This document shows, in pieces, positions 16,841 to 25,174 of a stretch of DNA of 64,000 bases. Position numbers and translations under genes: made by a program. The number at the start of each line of letters is the position of its first letter. Position 1 is the stretch's first letter. The notes under the pieces are model-generated. The model saw only the letters and a list, made by a program, of their open reading frames with translations. It did no database searches and had not been told where the DNA came from. The DNA lies in assembly GCF_001514065.1 (NCBI RefSeq), contig NZ_KQ948431.1, forward strand, positions 424,512 to 488,511, in the 5' to 3' direction. The DNA comes from Streptomyces antibioticus (GTDB taxonomy: Bacteria; Actinomycetota; Actinomycetes; Streptomycetales; Streptomycetaceae).

Positions 16841-19189
16841 ATGACCCCCGAACCGTCCAGACGCGACCTGCTGGCCCTCGCCGCGACGACCGGCGTTCTC
16901 ACCGGCCTGCCGACGTACACCGCCGGCGCCGCCCCGGATCGGCCCGACTCGCTTCCGTACCAGGGCAGTTCAGACACCACGCTCTGGTGGCAGGCCCCCG
17001 CCGACGAGCACTCGATGATCGAACAGGGCCTGCCCGTCGGCAACGGCCGCCTCGGCGCCCTCGCGAGCAACGACCCCGGGCGTGAACTCCTCCTCGTCAC
17101 CGACGCCACGATGTGGACCGGCGGTCGCAACGACACCCTCGACGCCGACGGCCAATTTCCCTACGGGCGCGCCGATTTCGGTTCCTTCACCCTGCTCGCC
17201 CGACTCACCGTGGACCTCCCCGACCACGACCTGTCCGCCGTCAACGGCTACCGCCGCACCCTCGACCTCGCCCGGGGCGTGGTCACGACGTCGTACGTCC
17301 GCTCCGGTGTCACCTACCGCCGGGAGATCTTCGCCAGCCACCCCGACGACGTCATCGTCCTGCACTTCACCCAGAGCGGCGGCGGCCGGTACACCGGCTC
17401 CGTGACCCTGGAGGGCACGCACGGCGAGGGGGAGACGGCCGTCTCCTTCGGCGCGGCCTTCCCCAACGGGCTGCGCTACGGGGCGGCGGTCAAGGCGTAC
17501 GGCAGCGGCGGCCGGGTCGCCGTGAGGGGCACCCGCATCGACTTCTCCGGCTGCCGCGACCTGACCGTGCTGGTCAGCGGCGGTACCAACTACGCGCCCG
17601 ACGCGCAGGCCGGCTACCGCGCTCCCGCCCTCGACCCCGAGAAGCTGGCCCGCGCCAAGGTCCGCGACGCCGCCGCGCACTCGGCCGACGTCCTGCTGCG
17701 CACCCATGTCGCCGACCACCACGCCCTCTTCGGCCAACTCGACCTCTCCCTCGGCCCGTCGACGGCCGAGCAGCGTTCGCTGGACACCTGGGAGCGGCTC
17801 AAGGCCCGCGCCCGTGACGGTGTCCCCGATCCCGAACTGGAGGCGCAGTACCTCCAGTTCGGGCGGTATGTGATGATCGCCGGATCGCGGGACAGTCTGC
17901 CGCTGGGCCTTCAGGGCCTGTGGCTGGACGGCAACGATCCGGACTGGATGGGCGACTACCACACCGACATCAACATCCAGATGAACTACTGGATGGCCGA
18001 CCGGGCAGGCCTGGCGCGGTCCTTCGACGCCCTCACCGACTACTGCCTCGCCCAGCTCCCGTCCTGGACCGACCTGACCCGCCGCCTGTTCGACGACCCG
18101 CGCAACCGCTACCGCAACTCCACCGGCAAGAACGCCGGCTGGACCGTCGCCATCTCCACCAACCCGTACGGCGGGGGCGGCTGGTGGTGGCATCCGGCGG
18201 GCAATGCCTGGCTGTGCAACTCCCTCTGGGAGCACTACGAGTTCACCGGCTCGCGCACCCATCTGGAGAAGATCTACCCCCTTCTTAAGGGCGCCTGCGA
18301 GTTCTGGGAGGCCCGGCTGCTGACCACCACCCTGCCGGGCACCGCACGGGAGGTGCTCATCGCCGACAGCGACTGGTCGCCCGAACACGGGCCGCTCGAC
18401 GCCAAGGGCATCACCTACGCCCAGGAACTCGTGTGGGCGCTGTTCGGCAACTACTGTGTCGCCGCTGCGGAGTTGAAGCGGGACAGCGGCTTCGCCGCAA
18501 CCGTCGCCGGGCTGCGCAAGCGGCTCCATCTGCCGCAGGTCAGCCCGAAGACGGGGTGGCTGGAGGAGTGGATGTCCCCGGACAACCTCGGGGAGACCAC
18601 CCACCGCCACCTGTCCCCGCTCGTCGGTCTCTTCCCCGGCGACCGCATCCGCCCCGACTCCTCCCCGTCCGACCTGGTGGCGGGCGCCACCGCCCTGCTC
18701 ACCGCCCGTGGCATGGAGAGCTTCGGCTGGGCGAACGCCTGGCGCTCGCTGTGCTGGGCCCGCCTCAAGAACGCGGAGAACGCCTACCGGTTGGTGGTCA
18801 ACAACCTTCGCCCGTCCAGCGACGGCAGCAACGGCACCGCGTTCAACCTCTTCGACATCTACGAGGTGGACAAGGGCCGCGGCATCTTCCAGATCGACGC
18901 CAACTTCGGCACCCCCGCCGCGATGATCGAGATGCTCCTCTACTCCAGGCCGGGCCACATCGAACTCCTCCCGGCCCTGCCCGGCGCCTGGGCCGCCTCC
19001 GGGTCCGTCACCGGGGTGGGGGCGCGGGGCGGTTTCGTCGTGGACCTACGGTGGAGGGATGGGATACCGATCGAGGCACGCATCCGCAGCGTCGGCGGGC
19101 GCACCACGACCGTGGCGTTCGGGGGGACGAGTCGCACGGTGACATTGCGGCCGGGCGCCTCCGTCACGCTGAAGGACTTCGCCCGGTGA
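16841..19189 (+). CDS. Secreted GH95 glycosidase (alpha-L-fucosidase/alpha-L-galactosidase family)
   Basis: A 782-residue protein with a twin-arginine-type signal (SRRDLLALA, residues 6-14, cleavage near residue 31), the GH95 N-terminal beta domain (LPVGNGRLGALA) and the (alpha/alpha)6 barrel (GLQGLWLDGNDPDW, IQMNYWMA, GWANAWR, QIDANFG). GH95 enzymes remove alpha-1,2-L-fucose or L-galactose from glycans such as xyloglucan by inversion. The catalytic Asn-x-Asn pair reads Asp376-Ile-Asn378 here. GGAG precedes ATG 16841. The stop overlaps the start of the esterase gene (GTGA). Confidence 0.88.
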   Translation: MTPEPSRRDLLALAATTGVLTGLPTYTAGAAPDRPDSLPYQGSSDTTLWWQAPADEHSMIEQGLPVGNGRLGALASNDPGRELLLVTDATMWTGGRNDTLDADGQFPYGRADFGSFTLLARLTVDLPDHDLSAVNGYRRTLDLARGVVTTSYVRSGVTYRREIFASHPDDVIVLHFTQSGGGRYTGSVTLEGTHGEGETAVSFGAAFPNGLRYGAAVKAYGSGGRVAVRGTRIDFSGCRDLTVLVSGGTNYAPDAQAGYRAPALDPEKLARAKVRDAAAHSADVLLRTHVADHHALFGQLDLSLGPSTAEQRSLDTWERLKARARDGVPDPELEAQYLQFGRYVMIAGSRDSLPLGLQGLWLDGNDPDWMGDYHTDINIQMNYWMADRAGLARSFDALTDYCLAQLPSWTDLTRRLFDDPRNRYRNSTGKNAGWTVAISTNPYGGGGWWWHPAGNAWLCNSLWEHYEFTGSRTHLEKIYPLLKGACEFWEARLLTTTLPGTAREVLIADSDWSPEHGPLDAKGITYAQELVWALFGNYCVAAAELKRDSGFAATVAGLRKRLHLPQVSPKTGWLEEWMSPDNLGETTHRHLSPLVGLFPGDRIRPDSSPSDLVAGATALLTARGMESFGWANAWRSLCWARLKNAENAYRLVVNNLRPSSDGSNGTAFNLFDIYEVDKGRGIFQIDANFGTPAAMIEMLLYSRPGHIELLPALPGAWAASGSVTGVGARGGFVVDLRWRDGIPIEARIRSVGGRTTTVAFGGTSRTVTLRPGASVTLKDFAR

Positions 19190-20376
19190 CCCGGCTGCGC
19201 CGCCTGGTGGCGGCGGTGTTGACGGCGGTGGCCCTCCAGGTTCCGTCGGCGTCGGCGGCGGAGCTCCAGCCGGACGGCGTGGTCCCCTGGGGTGCGAGTG
19301 CCGACCTCATGGGCGAGGCGGTCGCCGACCGCGGCTACCGCATGGTCGTGCACACCAGCGTCGCGGGGCGGGACCTGCGCATCCGGCTCTCCAACGCCTT
19401 CGGCGACCGGCCGGTGACCTTCGACAGCGTCTACGCCGGAGTGCGCAAGGAGGGTGCGGAGCTTGTCCGGGGCAGCAACCGGCGGCTCACCTTCGCCGGT
19501 GCGGACTCCGTCACCGTCCCGGCCGGGACCACCGTCCACAGCGATCCGCTGCCCGGGAAGCTGCCCGCCGGGACGGATCTCGTGGTCAGCATCCACAGCC
19601 CGGACGCGGCGGGCCCGGTCACCGGCCACTGGATGGCCATGCAGACCTCCTACCTCACCGAGGGCGACCACACCGCCGAGGAGAGCGGCGACCGGTGGGC
19701 CACGTCGATCGGCTCCTGGTTCTACCTCGACGCGGTCTCCGTGCGGGCGGCCCCCGGCATCGGTGCGGTCGTCGCGCTGGGGGACTCCATCACGGACGGC
19801 TGGCACTCCACGACCGACCTGAACCGCCGCTGGCCCGACTACCTGGCCCGACGCCTCCAGAGGTCTCCGAGCACGGTCAAGGGCGTGGCCGACGAGGGCA
19901 TCTCGGGGAACAGAGTGCTGACGGACGGCCCCGGCCAGAGCGCCCTGAACCGGCTGGACCGGGACGTGCTCTCCCTGCCGGGTGTGCGCACCGTGTTCCT
20001 CTTGGAGGGCGTCAACGACATCAAGTCCCACACCGGTGTCACCGCCCAGGACCTGATCGACGGCTACCGGCAGATCGCCGGCCGGGTGCACGCGGCCGGC
20101 AAGTGCCTCGTCGTCTCCACCGTCGGCCCCTTCAAGGGCTGGTCGGAATGGGACCCCGCCGCCGAGGCCGTACGACAGGAGGTGAACGAGTTCATCAGGG
20201 GCAGCGGGGAGTTCGACGCCGTCACCGACTTCGACCGCGTCCTGCGCAGCCCCTACGACCACGAGCGGATGCTGCCCTTCTTCGACGGCGGGGACCACAT
20301 CCACCCCAACGACAAGGGCATGCAGGCGATGGCGGACGCTGTCGACCTCGACAGCCTGGACTGCGCCGGGAACTGA
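19186..20376 (+). CDS. Secreted SGNH/GDSL-family esterase
   Basis: A 396-residue exported hydrolase: signal peptide (about 1-24, ending ASAA), an N-terminal beta domain, then the SGNH domain with GDSITDG (nucleophile Ser, about residue 198), GISGNRV, EGVNDI and the catalytic pair in GDHIHPN. Such enzymes often remove acetyl groups from plant polysaccharides. GTG 19186 overlaps the GH95 stop (GTGA) and has GAAGGA 9 bases upstream, so it is translationally coupled to GH95. It ends 7 bases before the convergent LuxR-type gene. Confidence 0.88.
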   Translation: MTRLRRLVAAVLTAVALQVPSASAAELQPDGVVPWGASADLMGEAVADRGYRMVVHTSVAGRDLRIRLSNAFGDRPVTFDSVYAGVRKEGAELVRGSNRRLTFAGADSVTVPAGTTVHSDPLPGKLPAGTDLVVSIHSPDAAGPVTGHWMAMQTSYLTEGDHTAEESGDRWATSIGSWFYLDAVSVRAAPGIGAVVALGDSITDGWHSTTDLNRRWPDYLARRLQRSPSTVKGVADEGISGNRVLTDGPGQSALNRLDRDVLSLPGVRTVFLLEGVNDIKSHTGVTAQDLIDGYRQIAGRVHAAGKCLVVSTVGPFKGWSEWDPAAEAVRQEVNEFIRGSGEFDAVTDFDRVLRSPYDHERMLPFFDGGDHIHPNDKGMQAMADAVDLDSLDCAGN

Positions 20377-20383
20377 CGAGCCG

Positions 20384-23311
20384 TCACTCAGAAGCGATCA
20401 GGCCCTCGCGATAGGCGACGGCCACCGCCTCGGTGCGGCTCGCGGCGCCCAGCTTGGCCAGGATGTTGGAGACATGGACGCTGGCCGTCTTGCCGCTGAT
20501 GAACAGCTCCTCGCCGATCTGCCGGTTGCTGCGGCCGAGGGCGAGGAGCCGCAGCACGTCCTGCTCGCGGGCGGTGAGCGGCGAGGAGGAGTTCGCCGGG
20601 GTGGTCGACAGCCTGCCCCGGCGGATCAGCGTGTCCGTCTGCTCCAGCAGGAGCGTCGCCCCCAGACGCAGGGCCGCCTCGCGTGCCGCACCGGCCTGAA
20701 CGGCGGCTTCCTCGCGCCGGTCGGCTGCCAACAGGGCCTCGGCATAGCGCAGTTGACAGCGAGCATGCTCGTAGGTGTCGCCGAAGTCGAACGCGGCGAC
20801 CGCCCTCGCCCAGGCCGCCACGTCGGGACCGGACACCGCCCGTGCCCACTCGGCCTCGGCGCGGGCCAGCCACGCCTGCCCTTCCGGACCCTGCGGATTC
20901 CCGTCGTCGCCGCGCGCGGCCGTGTGCCGGGCCAGTTCCACCAGCTCGTCCGCCGGAGCCGCCCACCGTTTCGCGCCCGCCTCGTCACCGCTCAGCCGGA
21001 GCCCGGCGGTGGTGTCGGCGACCGCGGACAGCGCGAGAGCGGCGAGCCGGACCGCGACGTCGGGACGGGTGCCCGCGTCGTCGGTGAGGGCCTTCACGGA
21101 CGAACGCACCTGCTCCACCGCGGCCTCGGCGTCCCCGCGCAGCGATGCCGCCTCGGTCAGCGCGATGGCCGCGACGAGGGTGGCCATCCAGTCGAAAGGG
21201 CCCCGGAGCAGCGCGCGGGCCCGGTCGACGGCCGTGAAGTCGCCCCGCGCGAGGGCGACATAGAGGGCGGGCCCGGCCGCGTACCCGTCGATCGCGGGCA
21301 GCATCCCGGCCCCGTGCGCCGCCCGCAGCGCCTCGTCCCAGCGGCCCAGCGTGTAGAGCACCAGAAGCTGGAGATGGCGCATCGCCTGCGGATACAGCGA
21401 GGACAGCAGCCCGGCGCGGCGGGCCCGGTCGATGCCCTCGGACAGGTAGGGGAGCGCCTCTTCGAGGTCACCGGACTCGTAGCTGCCGATGGCGAGGTTG
21501 AACAGGGCCCGCAGCTCCACGGACGCGTTGCCCGAGGCGTGCGCCAACTCGCGGGCCTGGCCGAGGCGTTCGCGCCCCTCCGGGGTGCGCCGGCCGGCGC
21601 CCTCCAGGCCGGCGAGGGAGATGAGCAGGTCGGCGCGGGCGTCCGCGGCCCCCAGCTGCTCGGCGACCCGCAGCGCCTCGTGCGCGACCCGCAGCGCGGT
21701 CTCGTTCTCGCCGACATGACGCGCCGCCATGACATGGGTGGCCGCCGCCCACACCCAGGTCCGGGACGGCGGCTCGGCCGGGATGAGGGCGAGCGCCTCA
21801 CTGCTGTAGGCGAACGCCGCGGTCAGGTTGTCGACGCTGATCAGGTTCCCGGCGAGGGTGTAGCGGATCCGGGCGGCGAGCTCGGAGTCGGCGTCCTGGT
21901 CGATGCCCGCGAGCGCGGCCCGGGTCAGCGAGACCGCGCGATGCGACTCGCCGGCGTGCGCGGCCGCGGCGGAGGCGCGCAGGGTGAGCGTGACCCGGTC
22001 CTCGGAGGGGCGGGCGGACATCTCCACCGCCGACCACAGGTCGAGGGCCGTCTCCAGATGCCGCAGCTCCTCCGCGGGCGCCCCGACCCGCTGGGCGTGA
22101 TCGGCCGCCTCCAGCGAGGCGGCCAGGGCCTCGGCGAGGTCATGGCTCTCGCGGTAGTGGTGGGCCCGCTCCGCCGCCGTCTCGGCGCGATGGCCGCGTC
22201 CGGTCAGCAGCCGGGCGAACGCGCCGTGCAGCCGGGCCCGTTCACCGGGCAGCAGATCGGCGTAGACGGCCTCCCGAGCGAGGGCGTGCCGGAAGGAGTA
22301 CGTGTCCCCGTCGCCCGGCACGAGCAACTGCCGCCCTATGGCCTCGCGCAGTGCCGACTCCAGCTCGTCCTCGGGGAGCCCGACGGCCTCGCTCAGCAGG
22401 TCGTGCTCGACGCGCCGCCCGGCGACGGCGGCCGTGCGCAGCACCAGTTGAGCGGTGTCCGACAGCTGCTCGAAGCGGATCAGCAGCACGTCGGCCAGCC
22501 CGCTCGGCACCCCGCCCACCTCGGTGTCGGTGGCCGCGACGAGTTCCTCGGCGTAGAAGGCGTTGCCCTCGGCCCGCTCCACGATCCGCCGGACCGTGGC
22601 GTCCGGCAGCGGCCGGTCCCACAGGGCCTGCACGAGCTGCGCCACCTCGGTGTCGGCCAGCGGCCGCAGCTCCAGCCGCTCCACGGCGGGCAGCCGCACC
22701 AGCTCGGCCAGCAACGGCCGCAGCGGGTGCCGGCGGTGCAGGTCGTCGGCGCGGTACGACGCGAACACCGCCAGCCGGTGCGTGGGCGCCCCGCCGGCCG
22801 GCCGTTGCAGGATGCCCCGGCTGAGCAGGAACCGCAGCAGATCCCGGGAGGACTGGTCGGCCCAGTGCAGGTCCTCCAGGACGAGCAACACGGGTGCCAC
22901 GTCCGAGAGATCGGCCAGCAGCCCCGCGATCCCCTCGAAGAGCCGCAGCCGTCCGCCCATGTCCCGTACGTCGTCGGTGCCGCCGCCCAGCAGCCGGTCG
23001 ACCACCGGATGTCCGGCGAGCACGCCCGCGAATCGGTCGTCGGCGGCCAGCACTCCGAGGATCTCGGTGAACGGCAGATAGGGCAGACCGACGTCACCGA
23101 GATCGACACAGTGCCCGGTGAGCACCGTCATCCCGTCCCGGGCGGCGCCGTGGGTGACCTCGTCCAGCAACCGGGTCTTGCCGACCCCGGCGTCCCCTCC
23201 GATGAGAACACCCCGGGCCGCCCCGCCGCGGGCGCGTTCGAGAACACCGGCGAGGCGGGACAGCTCGTCGTCACGCCCGATGAGTGGAGAAGAGAACGAG
23301 GTCAGAGGCAC
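20384..23311 (-). CDS. Large LuxR-family (LAL) AAA transcriptional regulator
   Basis: A 975-residue regulator: N-terminal ATPase with Walker A GGDAGVGKTRL (about residues 38-48) and Walker B VLLVLEDLHWAD, a long helical TPR-like middle (about 350-890), and a C-terminal LuxR helix-turn-helix (about 905-970; LTAREQDVLRLLALG, ISGKTASVHVSNILAKL). This is the MalT/LAL type, in which ATP and an inducer favour DNA binding. GTG 23311 has AGGA 8 bases upstream. Target unknown; it is convergent with the carbohydrate cluster, not part of it. Confidence 0.92.
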   Translation of the reverse strand: MPLTSFSSPLIGRDDELSRLAGVLERARGGAARGVLIGGDAGVGKTRLLDEVTHGAARDGMTVLTGHCVDLGDVGLPYLPFTEILGVLAADDRFAGVLAGHPVVDRLLGGGTDDVRDMGGRLRLFEGIAGLLADLSDVAPVLLVLEDLHWADQSSRDLLRFLLSRGILQRPAGGAPTHRLAVFASYRADDLHRRHPLRPLLAELVRLPAVERLELRPLADTEVAQLVQALWDRPLPDATVRRIVERAEGNAFYAEELVAATDTEVGGVPSGLADVLLIRFEQLSDTAQLVLRTAAVAGRRVEHDLLSEAVGLPEDELESALREAIGRQLLVPGDGDTYSFRHALAREAVYADLLPGERARLHGAFARLLTGRGHRAETAAERAHHYRESHDLAEALAASLEAADHAQRVGAPAEELRHLETALDLWSAVEMSARPSEDRVTLTLRASAAAAHAGESHRAVSLTRAALAGIDQDADSELAARIRYTLAGNLISVDNLTAAFAYSSEALALIPAEPPSRTWVWAAATHVMAARHVGENETALRVAHEALRVAEQLGAADARADLLISLAGLEGAGRRTPEGRERLGQARELAHASGNASVELRALFNLAIGSYESGDLEEALPYLSEGIDRARRAGLLSSLYPQAMRHLQLLVLYTLGRWDEALRAAHGAGMLPAIDGYAAGPALYVALARGDFTAVDRARALLRGPFDWMATLVAAIALTEAASLRGDAEAAVEQVRSSVKALTDDAGTRPDVAVRLAALALSAVADTTAGLRLSGDEAGAKRWAAPADELVELARHTAARGDDGNPQGPEGQAWLARAEAEWARAVSGPDVAAWARAVAAFDFGDTYEHARCQLRYAEALLAADRREEAAVQAGAAREAALRLGATLLLEQTDTLIRRGRLSTTPANSSSPLTAREQDVLRLLALGRSNRQIGEELFISGKTASVHVSNILAKLGAASRTEAVAVAYREGLIASE

Positions 23312-23366
23312 GGATACATCCTGTCACTGTGCCGACCCGTTCGGGTGCCGGGGGAGTTCCCTGCTC

Positions 23367-23720
23367 TCAACCGCGCAGCGTCCTCGCCCAGTCCGCGGGA
23401 ACCCGGCCCTCGGGTCCCGGAGCGGGCTGGTCCGCCGGATGGCTGTCGGGCGGTGTCAGCGCGGGACCGGACTCGAACATTTCCTTGGTCGCGAAGTTCC
23501 AGTACCACTCCTCGCCGGGCTCGTAGCTCTGCACCAACGGGTGCCCGGTCTCCTCGAAGTGGGCCGTCGCGTGCTTGGCGGGGGAGGAGTCGCAACATCC
23601 CACGTGCCCGCACTGGGCGCAGCGCCGCAGATGGAACCACCACCCGCCCGCGGCGTCGCACTCCACACAGCCGTTCCCGCTCGGCGGCACGCTGGGGTCC
23701 AGTCCCTGGATGTCGGTCAC
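23367..23720 (-). CDS. UBP-type zinc-finger protein
   Basis: A 117-residue protein with a single UBP (ZnF-UBP/HDAC6-type) finger: Cys18/Cys21, Cys34/Cys37, Cys42/Cys43 and His50/His54 with a further His in EETGHPLV. In eukaryotes this fold binds the free C-terminal Gly-Gly of ubiquitin; bacteria lack ubiquitin and the ligand is unknown. GTG 23720 overlaps the kinase stop (GTGA), making it the last gene of a coupled three-gene operon. The tail (residues 75-117) is Pro-rich and probably disordered. Confidence 0.88.
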   Translation of the reverse strand: MTDIQGLDPSVPPSGNGCVECDAAGGWWFHLRRCAQCGHVGCCDSSPAKHATAHFEETGHPLVQSYEPGEEWYWNFATKEMFESGPALTPPDSHPADQPAPGPEGRVPADWARTLRG

Positions 23721-25174
23721 GCCAACTCCTCAATGGTGTCGTTCGCCTCGGCGGTGAGCGGCAGCAGCACCTGGAAGCGGGTGTCGCCCGGCTCCGACTC
23801 GACCTGCAGCGTGCCGTGGTGCTTGTTGACGACGATCCGCCACGAGATGTCCAGGCCGAGGCCGGTACCCTCGCCGACCGGCTTGGTGGTGAAGAACGGG
23901 TCGAAGATCCGGCCGCGGATCTCCTTCGGCACGCCGGGGCCGGTGTCCCGGAACTCCACCAGCAGCCGCTCGTTGTCGAGAGCGGTCCGCACGGTCAACG
24001 TGCCTTCGCCGCCTGCCCCGTTGATGGCGGAGACCGCGTTGTCGATGAGGTTCGTCCACACCTGGTTGAGCTCCGCCGGGTAGGCGGGGATCTTCGGGAG
24101 CGTACGGTCGTAGTCCTTGACGACCTTGATCTGCTGCCCGATCTTGCCGGAGAGCATCAGCAGGGTGCTGTCGAGGAGTTCGTGGACGTCGGCGTTCTGG
24201 AAGGGCGCCCGGTCGAGCTGCGAGTACTGCTTGGCGGCGTCGACGAGATGCGAGATGCGGTTGGTGGAGTCGTTGATCTCGTCCATCAACAGCTCGGTCT
24301 CGACGGTGTAGTTGAGCCAGCCGATGGCGTTCGGCAGCAGCTCCTCGTCCACGGCCGCGGCGACCTGGTCCAGCCAGTCCACGTCGAGCCCGGCCTGGAC
24401 GAAGGTGGGGGCGAGCCGCCAGCCGTTCTGGATGTCGTGGTCGTCCAGCCAATCGGTGACCGCGTCCTCCCGGTCGGAGGCCTCCAGCGGGCTCAACGTC
24501 GGTGCCTTGGCGACGCGTTCGGCGGTGCGGTCCTGGATGTCGATGAGGTTTGCCATGACCTCGGGGGCGTAGTTCCCCTGGGCGATGATGGCGAGCTTGT
24601 GCCGCATCTTGCCGACCCGCTCGCGCAGGGTCGCGGTCGCCCGCACCGCCGCGGCGGCCGGGTTGTTGAGCTCGTGCGTGAGCCCCGCGGACAACGAGCC
24701 GAGCGCCAGCAGCCGTTCGCGCTGGCCGATGGCCCGCTGGGTGCTCTTCGAACCGAAGAAGAGCCCCTCCAGCAGATGCACCGCCATCGGGAACCACTCC
24801 TGCATGAAGTCCGAGAACGCCTCGTTCGGCAGCACGAAGAACCGGGTGGGCTCGGTGACCCGCATGGAGTTGTTGTAGACCTGCGGCACCCGGTCACCCA
24901 GATACGCCTGCATCGAGCCCGCGTACACGCCCCGTTGGGAGGTGCGGGTGACCTCGACGTCGTCCCCGCCCACCCGGCGGGACAGCACCACCGTGCCCTC
25001 GATCATGACGTAGAAGCAGGTGGCGGGCTCACCCTCGGTGTAGACGGGCCCGGGTTCGAACTGCTCCACCCGGCCCGCGCTGCACAGTTGCCCCAACTGC
25101 TCCGGGGACAGCTTCTCGAACAGGAACAGCGACCCGATCTCCGCCGGGCTGCACGGCCTCAACTGCCCGCTCAT
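23717..25174 (-). CDS. Histidine kinase with N-terminal cyclic-nucleotide-binding-type domain
   Basis: A 485-residue soluble kinase. Residues about 10-130 form a cNMP-binding (Crp-type) beta-barrel (EGEPATCFYVMIEGTVVL). The dimerisation His is in GLTHELNNP (about 177), followed by a long helical insert, then the HATPase domain with N box NQVWTNLIDNAVSA, G1 FRDTGPGVP and G2 GEGTGLGLDIS. No membrane segment. ATG 25174 overlaps the stop of the response-regulator/flavoprotein gene (ATGA), so the pair is stoichiometrically coupled and the kinase probably signals to that receiver domain. Confidence 0.92.
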   Translation of the reverse strand: MSGQLRPCSPAEIGSLFLFEKLSPEQLGQLCSAGRVEQFEPGPVYTEGEPATCFYVMIEGTVVLSRRVGGDDVEVTRTSQRGVYAGSMQAYLGDRVPQVYNNSMRVTEPTRFFVLPNEAFSDFMQEWFPMAVHLLEGLFFGSKSTQRAIGQRERLLALGSLSAGLTHELNNPAAAAVRATATLRERVGKMRHKLAIIAQGNYAPEVMANLIDIQDRTAERVAKAPTLSPLEASDREDAVTDWLDDHDIQNGWRLAPTFVQAGLDVDWLDQVAAAVDEELLPNAIGWLNYTVETELLMDEINDSTNRISHLVDAAKQYSQLDRAPFQNADVHELLDSTLLMLSGKIGQQIKVVKDYDRTLPKIPAYPAELNQVWTNLIDNAVSAINGAGGEGTLTVRTALDNERLLVEFRDTGPGVPKEIRGRIFDPFFTTKPVGEGTGLGLDISWRIVVNKHHGTLQVESEPGDTRFQVLLPLTAEANDTIEELA

